Positions 60,095 to 64,000 of a stretch of DNA of 64,000 nt are shown in pieces. The DNA is from Rheinheimera sp. (GTDB lineage: Bacteria > Pseudomonadota > Gammaproteobacteria > Enterobacterales > Alteromonadaceae). Both the position numbers and the translations under genes were made by a program. How positions within the stretch are numbered: position 1 is the stretch's first letter; every line of letters starts with the position of its first letter. Location: the NCBI GenBank assembly GCA_003543135.1, contig DPJG01000027.1, forward strand, positions 248,001 through 312,000. The letters run 5' to 3'. Below the pieces are notes generated by a model. It was not told the DNA's origin and searched no databases. It saw nothing but the letters and a program-made list of their open reading frames with translations.

Positions 60095-60559
60095 ATGCTG
60101 CAGCTGGTCAACGAATGGCAATTACAGGGACAATTAAATCAGGCGCTGTTACAGCATCAGCGCGCTGATTTTGCCTTGTGGCTGGCAATGTTATCGCCGG
60201 CAGTTGATGAAATGGCGGCCTTTTGTCTGCCAACAGGCGAAGCTGAGCCTGGCAGACCCAGTTTGTACCAACAGCTTGGCGTACAACCACAGCGTGATTA
60301 TGCCATGCAGCAGCAAGATATCGGCTGTTTGACGGCGCAGCATCAGGCTTTGATCCAGAGCGGTTTGACGCAGTGTCGCTTGCTGCAACTGCTGACTCCA
60401 CCTCCTGCGGTAGTGCGTCACGACGCGAAAAAACTATCGGCCGAAGTGCTGGATAGTCTTGATTTTCATACCAGGCGCCATCTGGCAAAACAAAAAGCCG
60501 ATGTGATCACTCCGGATCCGACGGCTTTATACGATATTTTGCAGGAAATGCACGCCTGA
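60095..60559 (+). CDS. VC2046/SO_2500-like hypothetical protein
   Basis: 154 residues, soluble. LQGQLNQALLQHQRADFALWLAMLSPAV and the PSLYQQLGV stretch recall the small gammaproteobacterial family named for Vibrio VC2046 and Shewanella SO_2500; that match is from memory. Function unknown. No strong ribosome site. Confidence 0.7.
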   Translation: MLQLVNEWQLQGQLNQALLQHQRADFALWLAMLSPAVDEMAAFCLPTGEAEPGRPSLYQQLGVQPQRDYAMQQQDIGCLTAQHQALIQSGLTQCRLLQLLTPPPAVVRHDAKKLSAEVLDSLDFHTRRHLAKQKADVITPDPTALYDILQEMHA

Positions 60560-60577
60560 GTGAGCCAAGGTAGCTGA

Positions 60578-61168
60578 TTAACTTTGTTGTGCGGACATCA
60601 GGTGCGGGCGACAGACTTTGTATTTTTTGCCGCTGCCACAGGGGCAGGCATCATTCCGGTTAATTTTCTGACCCGCATGGGAAAATAAACAGCCATCCAG
60701 ATACCACCATTGCTGCTGCTCAAAGATAAATCTGGACTGTTCTTCCAGCTGTTGCAGCTTATCCTGCATGATAAAACGGGCGATAAAATGCACATAATCG
60801 ATACAGCCTTCAGCTGCTGTTGTTACTGTTTTAGCGGAGTCAGGCGCGGCAAGGCTCAACGTACCAGTGTAAGATTCCAGATAAGGGTTATCCGGCATCC
60901 GTTGTTGCAGCAGGCTTTTATCGCTGATTGGCAAGACCGATAAACCAACAAAATGGGCCGCATCAGCAAAAGCGGCAATGTCCGCTTCAGCCTGATCAGA
61001 TTGCTGGCTTGGATGATAGGTGTTTTTAATGTAATGAATATGGCCGGTGCAATAAGCACTGTATCTGGAACGCATCAGCTCTGGCGCAGTTTGTGGCAGC
61101 ACTGTGCCAGTTAAAAAAGGCTGGCAGCAATTGGCAAAAACCTGATCTGAGCCACAATAACACCCCAT
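60578..61168 (-). CDS. ychJ: YchJ-family (UPF0225) SEC-C protein
   Basis: 196 residues from MGCYCGSDQVFANCC, with AGGAG upstream. N-terminal CYCGSDQVFANCCQPFL zinc-binding motif, a NTF2-like centre (LMRSRYSAYCTGHIHYIKNTYH), and a C-terminal SEC-C motif CPCGSGKKYKVCR. Family function unknown. A longer start 15 codons upstream is less likely. Confidence 0.93.
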   Translation of the reverse strand: MGCYCGSDQVFANCCQPFLTGTVLPQTAPELMRSRYSAYCTGHIHYIKNTYHPSQQSDQAEADIAAFADAAHFVGLSVLPISDKSLLQQRMPDNPYLESYTGTLSLAAPDSAKTVTTAAEGCIDYVHFIARFIMQDKLQQLEEQSRFIFEQQQWWYLDGCLFSHAGQKINRNDACPCGSGKKYKVCRPHLMSAQQS

Positions 61169-61528
61169 ATTTTGCTCCTGTAGTTGATGCAATTGCCGCT
61201 GTGTCAGCAGCACGGTTCAGAGGCGGATAACAGGGGGCAGAGTGTAATGGGTTTTTCCGGGCGCCGGTAGTTGGTTTAGCCATCATCTTGAATAAAGACC
61301 AGGCTACGGAATAAAGCGCAGCCTGCTTGCAGATTGCGATGAAAGGATAGTTAGGGGACTACGACTATCCAACAACCGCCAGCTAAAAGGTGACTTAATA
61401 ACCGCTCGCCTATAAAACATCAGTCGTGTGGTTTGGGTCTCTTGCTGCCTTGCTCTTGCGGAAGTCCCCGCAGCGGCTTTCAAATCAGTGCTATCTGGCG
61501 CAGGGCATATCCAGCTATTGGTGAGCCA
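61169..61528. other. 360-base intergenic region with stem-loops, no coding gene seen
   Basis: Between ychJ and sulA, both on the minus strand. It contains GGATAGT / ACTATCC at 61345-61370 with a loop holding AGGGGA, and CAGGCT / AGCCTG at 61302-61327. No convincing gene is open. It could hold a sulA terminator, the ychJ promoter or a small RNA; none is proven. Confidence 0.45.
61345..61370. repeat. 7-bp inverted repeat with AGGGGA loop
   Basis: GGATAGT (61345-61351) and ACTATCC (61364-61370), 12-base loop. On the plus strand the loop shows AGGGGA, similar to a CsrA/RsmA-type GGA loop; on the minus strand only a short TTTC follows, so terminator strength is poor. Confidence 0.4.
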
Positions 61529-61960
61529 TTAATGCGCCAGCTGCGGCTGTACCATTGCATCTGTTGGCAGATTAATTAAGGGGGTGCCGTATTTGGCTGA
61601 TAAATAACGATAATCTTCAAGTTCTTGCTGATCTTCAGGTAAAAAACTCACCACAGCACTGCAGGTAGAGCAGGTAAGCGCATCGCGCATCAGGTTATCA
61701 AAACGGCCAATTTGTTTTTGTGGGATCAACAAAATGCGCTGGCTTTGAATACCGGCTTGTTCCAGCATTTGTTTAGTCAGCTGCCATGGTGGTGCAATCA
61801 CTAACAACCAGCCATGCTGCAACCCTTGTTGTTGGGTAAGCGCAGCCAGGGTTGTTAACACAGCTTGTACATTCAGCGTTGTGGCTGCTTTTGCTGGCAA
61901 AGTGAAAGTTTTGCCAAACTGGATACCGGATAAAGGTAATGGATAGCTGTGCTGGATCAT
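61529..61960 (-). CDS. sulA: SOS cell-division inhibitor SulA-like protein
   Basis: 143 residues from MIQHSYPLP, with AGGGG upstream. FtsZ inhibitor of the SulA family: HGWLLVIAPPWQLTKQMLEQAGI and the core 'QIGRFDNLMRDALTCSTCSAVVSFLP' arrangement match the family pattern. A longer start to 62044 would cover the LexA boxes and so is rejected. SOS control is strongly suggested by two or three LexA boxes directly upstream. Confidence 0.88.
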   Translation of the reverse strand: MIQHSYPLPLSGIQFGKTFTLPAKAATTLNVQAVLTTLAALTQQQGLQHGWLLVIAPPWQLTKQMLEQAGIQSQRILLIPQKQIGRFDNLMRDALTCSTCSAVVSFLPEDQQELEDYRYLSAKYGTPLINLPTDAMVQPQLAH

Positions 61961-61988
61961 AATAAAGCCCCTGACTGAATTTGGATAA

Positions 61989-62004
61989 CTGTTTGCATAT
62001 ACAG
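61989..62004. promoter_or_regulatory. LexA (SOS) box 1
   Basis: CTGTTTGCATATACAG matches CTGT-N8-ACAG exactly at both ends and CTGTATATATATACAG at 13/16. It lies 28 bases upstream of the sulA start. Confidence 0.9.
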
Positions 62005-62019
62005 TGGATGTATATACAG
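62004..62019. promoter_or_regulatory. LexA (SOS) box 2
   Basis: GTGGATGTATATACAG, adjoining box 1. The right half is perfect, the left half is degenerate (13/16 overall). Tandem boxes give tighter SOS repression in other sulA genes. Confidence 0.7.
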
Positions 62020-62051
62020 TAATCAGGCTTCGTTTAAAAAGCAAGCGAAAA

Positions 62052-62067
62052 CTGTTGAAATATACAG
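62052..62067. promoter_or_regulatory. LexA (SOS) box 3
   Basis: CTGTTGAAATATACAG, again with exact CTGT/ACAG ends and 13/16 overall. It is 92 bases from sulA and 137 from the divergent DUF3581 gene, so it could act on either. Confidence 0.75.
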
Positions 62068-62203
62068 TGCTTTTGTGGTTCAGGGCATTTTTGTGAAGAT
62101 AAACAACGGCTAAGCCTTGTTATTGCTGTGCATACTGGTAAAACCATTGTATTGATACTGTTTTGCTACACTCCGCCTCTTGCGAACAGGATGAGAATTT
62201 TTG

Positions 62204-62920
62204 ATGTTGTTACAGCCCTATGTAAATGTGCAGGGTGAAGAATTTAGTTTCAGCCGGGCACAGGCCAGTCAATTTGCCAAGCAAATTGCTTCAGACTTTA
62301 ATCCGATCCACGATGAAGACAGCAAAAGATTTTGTGTGCCCGGCGATTTGTTGTTTGCTTTTTTGCTGCACAAATACGGTTTGTCGGAGCGTTTAAGCTG
62401 TACTTTTAATGGTATGGTCGGCTCTGATGTGGTGTTGCATTGCCGTGAAGAGGGCAACAGCGTTGAGGTGCTTGATCAGAACGATAAATCTTATCTGATG
62501 CTGGAGCAAAGCGGCAGTAAACAGCAGAATTGTCAGTTTATTGAGGCGCTGGTGCGTGATTATGTGCGTTTTTCCGGTCAGAACTTCCCGCATATTCTGC
62601 AGCCGCTGATGCAGCAGCATCAGGTCATGATCCACCCGCAGCGCCCGTTGGTGATTTATCAGAGTATGGCTTTGCATTTTTTCCGTTTTAGTGACAATTG
62701 CCCGCAATTAAAGTTATCCGATTCGAGTCTGGAAATTGATGGTAAAAGAGGCAATGTGTTGCTGAAATTTGAATTGCTGGATGGTTCTGAAGTGATTGGT
62801 GCCGGTGAAAAACGCATGATCCTGAGTAATCTGGTGCCTTATGATGCGGAACAAATGCAGGGGCTGGTCGATATTTATAACGAGCGTAAATTACGCTTGG
62901 GTGGCGACGCTACGGTCTGA
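62204..62920 (+). CDS. DUF3581 protein
   Basis: 238 residues. Opens with LLQPYVNVQGEEFSFSRAQASQFAK, carrying a hot-dog/MaoC-like pattern (FNPIHDEDSKRFCVPGDLLFAFLL), which in enzymes of that class binds acyl-CoA; activity is unproven. ATG one codon after a TTG is preferred. Conserved in Shewanella-type genomes. Terminator follows. Confidence 0.85.
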   Translation: MLLQPYVNVQGEEFSFSRAQASQFAKQIASDFNPIHDEDSKRFCVPGDLLFAFLLHKYGLSERLSCTFNGMVGSDVVLHCREEGNSVEVLDQNDKSYLMLEQSGSKQQNCQFIEALVRDYVRFSGQNFPHILQPLMQQHQVMIHPQRPLVIYQSMALHFFRFSDNCPQLKLSDSSLEIDGKRGNVLLKFELLDGSEVIGAGEKRMILSNLVPYDAEQMQGLVDIYNERKLRLGGDATV

Positions 62921-62945
62921 TCCCCTTTGATGATGCAAAGATAAG

Positions 62946-62976
62946 CAAAGCCAGCTCACCATGCTGGCTTTTTTCT
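62946..62976 (+). terminator. Intrinsic terminator after DUF3581 gene
   Basis: Stem AAAGCCAGC / GCTGGCTTT with a 7-base loop and a T run (TTTTTT), 26 bases beyond the stop. Confidence 0.88.
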
Positions 62977-63176
62977 GCCCCGCAATGCTGCCTTGCCCTA
63001 AAGTCACAGCATTAAACTGCCGCATTGCACCAGGGTTCTGAGGCTGCCGGAGCTTTTATAAAAGCAGGTTACCAGCCACAGAGCAGACACAGTGTGATGT
63101 GCAGAGTCAGGCGCAGTGCACAATGGAAAACAGGGCGGCTATCTGGTATCTTCGGCCAATAACTGAAGGGAAGTGC

Positions 63177-63479
63177 ATGATGTATTACATGATTTATTCT
63201 GAAGATGTCGCCGATAGTCTGGCGCAGCGTAAAATCACCCGTCCGGCGCATCTGGCGCGTTTAGAGCAACTGGCAGCTGAAAACCGCTTGTTAGTGGCTG
63301 GTCCATTACCTGCCGTGGATGCGGAAGATCCGGGCGAAGCCGGTTTTACCGGTTCATTGGTGGTGGCTGAATTTGCATCACTTGAGGAGGCTCAGCAGTG
63401 GGCAGCTGCTGATCCTTATCTGGCGGCAGGTGTGTATAAAGAAAGCACCGTCAAACCATTTCGCAAAGTATTGCCGTAA
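63177..63479 (+). CDS. yciI: YciI-family protein
   Basis: About 100 residues from [14 protein letters not shown], with GAAGGGA upstream (the second Met is an equal start). Ferredoxin-like YciI fold: [24 protein letters not shown] and [18 protein letters not shown], with the family His-Asp pair (HLARL, D-P-Y). Role unknown. Ten bases upstream of galE. Confidence 0.93.
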   Translation: MMYYMIYSEDVADSLAQRKITRPAHLARLEQLAAENRLLVAGPLPAVDAEDPGEAGFTGSLVVAEFASLEEAQQWAAADPYLAAGVYKESTVKPFRKVLP

Positions 63480-63489
63480 GGACACTTAG

Positions 63490-64000
63490 ATGCCCGTTAT
63501 TTTACTGACCGGCGGCGCCGGTTACATTGCCACTCATACTGCTATCTGCCTGCTCGAGGCTGGGTTTGAGGTGCTGGCACTGGATAATTTCAGCAATTCA
63601 CAGCCACAGGCGCTGCAGCGGGTGGCGCAAATTTGTGGCCGGCCAGTGCCGCTGGTCAAAGCCGATATTCGTGATGAAGCAGCGCTGGAACGGGTGTTTT
63701 CTGAGCACAACATCAGTGCTGTCGTGCATTTTGCCGGTTTAAAGGCGGTGGGTGAATCAACAGAGCAGCCGCTGGCGTATTACGACAATAATGTGGCCGG
63801 TACCGTTACGTTGTGCCGGGTGATGGCGCGCCATGGTGTCAAACAGCTGGTGTTCAGCTCTTCGGCTACTGTATATGGTGATGCCCGGCAGATGCCGATC
63901 CGTGAGGATGCGCCACGCTCGGCCACCAATCCTTATGGCCAGAGCAAACTGATGCTGGAATATATCCTTGCGGATCTGCAGGCTTCAGATCCAGCCTGGC
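63490..64000 (+). CDS. galE: UDP-glucose 4-epimerase (N-terminal part)
   Basis: 170 codons visible, open to the window edge. Extended SDR: NAD-binding TGGAGYIATHTA (third glycine replaced by Ala compared with the usual GGAGYIGSH), DNFSNSQP, HFAGLKAVGES, SSSATVYGD and catalytic YGQSK. Interconverts UDP-galactose and UDP-glucose. The ATG follows the yciI stop by 10 bases, so the genes may be co-transcribed. Remainder lies beyond the window. Confidence 0.93.
   Translation, partial: MPVILLTGGAGYIATHTAICLLEAGFEVLALDNFSNSQPQALQRVAQICGRPVPLVKADIRDEAALERVFSEHNISAVVHFAGLKAVGESTEQPLAYYDNNVAGTVTLCRVMARHGVKQLVFSSSATVYGDARQMPIREDAPRSATNPYGQSKLMLEYILADLQASDPAW

Noticed and set aside
61345-61370. Integron attC site
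   Set aside because: GTTAGGG resembles a core-site half but the second half (RYYYAAC) is absent and no cassette structure surrounds it.

Overview
This 64 kb window looks like core chromosome of a gammaproteobacterium of the Rheinheimera / Shewanella / Alteromonas sphere. The evidence is gene content and order. Enterobacterial blocks are conserved (topA–cysB, bamC–dapA–gcvR–bcp, yffB–dapE, yejK–yejL–yejM, pheS–pheT–ihfA, metE–metR). They are mixed with families typical of marine or aquatic gammaproteobacteria (DUF2069, DUF2897, DUF3581, DUF2066 next to hda, a TPR response regulator). Genus is an inference; no rRNA is present. I see no insertion sequence, prophage, integron or CRISPR array, and base composition is even apart from one AT-rich intergenic stretch near 53.8-54.0 kb.

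Layout. 0-8.3 kb: end of an unknown gene, a dicarboxylate/amino-acid symporter, a large Ig-like lipoprotein, a lone astB, and topA. 8.5-16.8 kb: a coiled-coil membrane protein and a sensor-less histidine kinase, cysB, the divergent metE/metR pair with its MetJ and MetR sites, and the divergent queC/queE pair of deazaguanine synthesis. 16.9-25.4 kb: two orphan periplasmic solute-binding-like proteins, the bepA–arsC–wrbA–DUF2069 operon, and a likely PQQ-use pair (a PqqU/YncD-like TonB receptor and a PQQ-dependent sugar dehydrogenase) downstream of a glutathione transferase. 26-36 kb: bcp, gcvR, dapA–bamC, a MarC protein–DUF2066–hda, and pheST–ihfA.

36.4-42.6 kb is the most distinctive operon: DUF523/DUF1722 protein, photolyase, NTF2-like protein, FAD oxidoreductase, DUF1365 and a cyclopropane-fatty-acid-synthase-like methyltransferase. 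It is preceded by a TGATCC-N18-TAA promoter candidate resembling those of ECF (RpoE/ChrR) singlet-oxygen sigma factors. It reads as a photo-oxidative stress cassette joining DNA photorepair to lipid modification.

42.6-64 kb: a GAF-GAF-GGDEF-EAL protein, yaeQ–cvfB, yejM/yejL/yejK, a yffB–dapE–M15 peptidase operon, a lone EIIA-Glc-like protein with an altered active site, yfbV, a CbiM-like permease, xthA, a YgjP-type peptidase, deoC, a TPR response regulator, one tRNA-Tyr, ychJ, an SOS-controlled sulA with several LexA boxes, DUF3581, yciI and the start of galE.

Genes are compactly packed, with many 1-8 base overlaps inside operons and clear intrinsic terminators between them. Regulatory logic that can be read directly: MetJ/MetR for methionine, LexA for cell-division arrest, and a probable ECF sigma factor for the light-stress operon.
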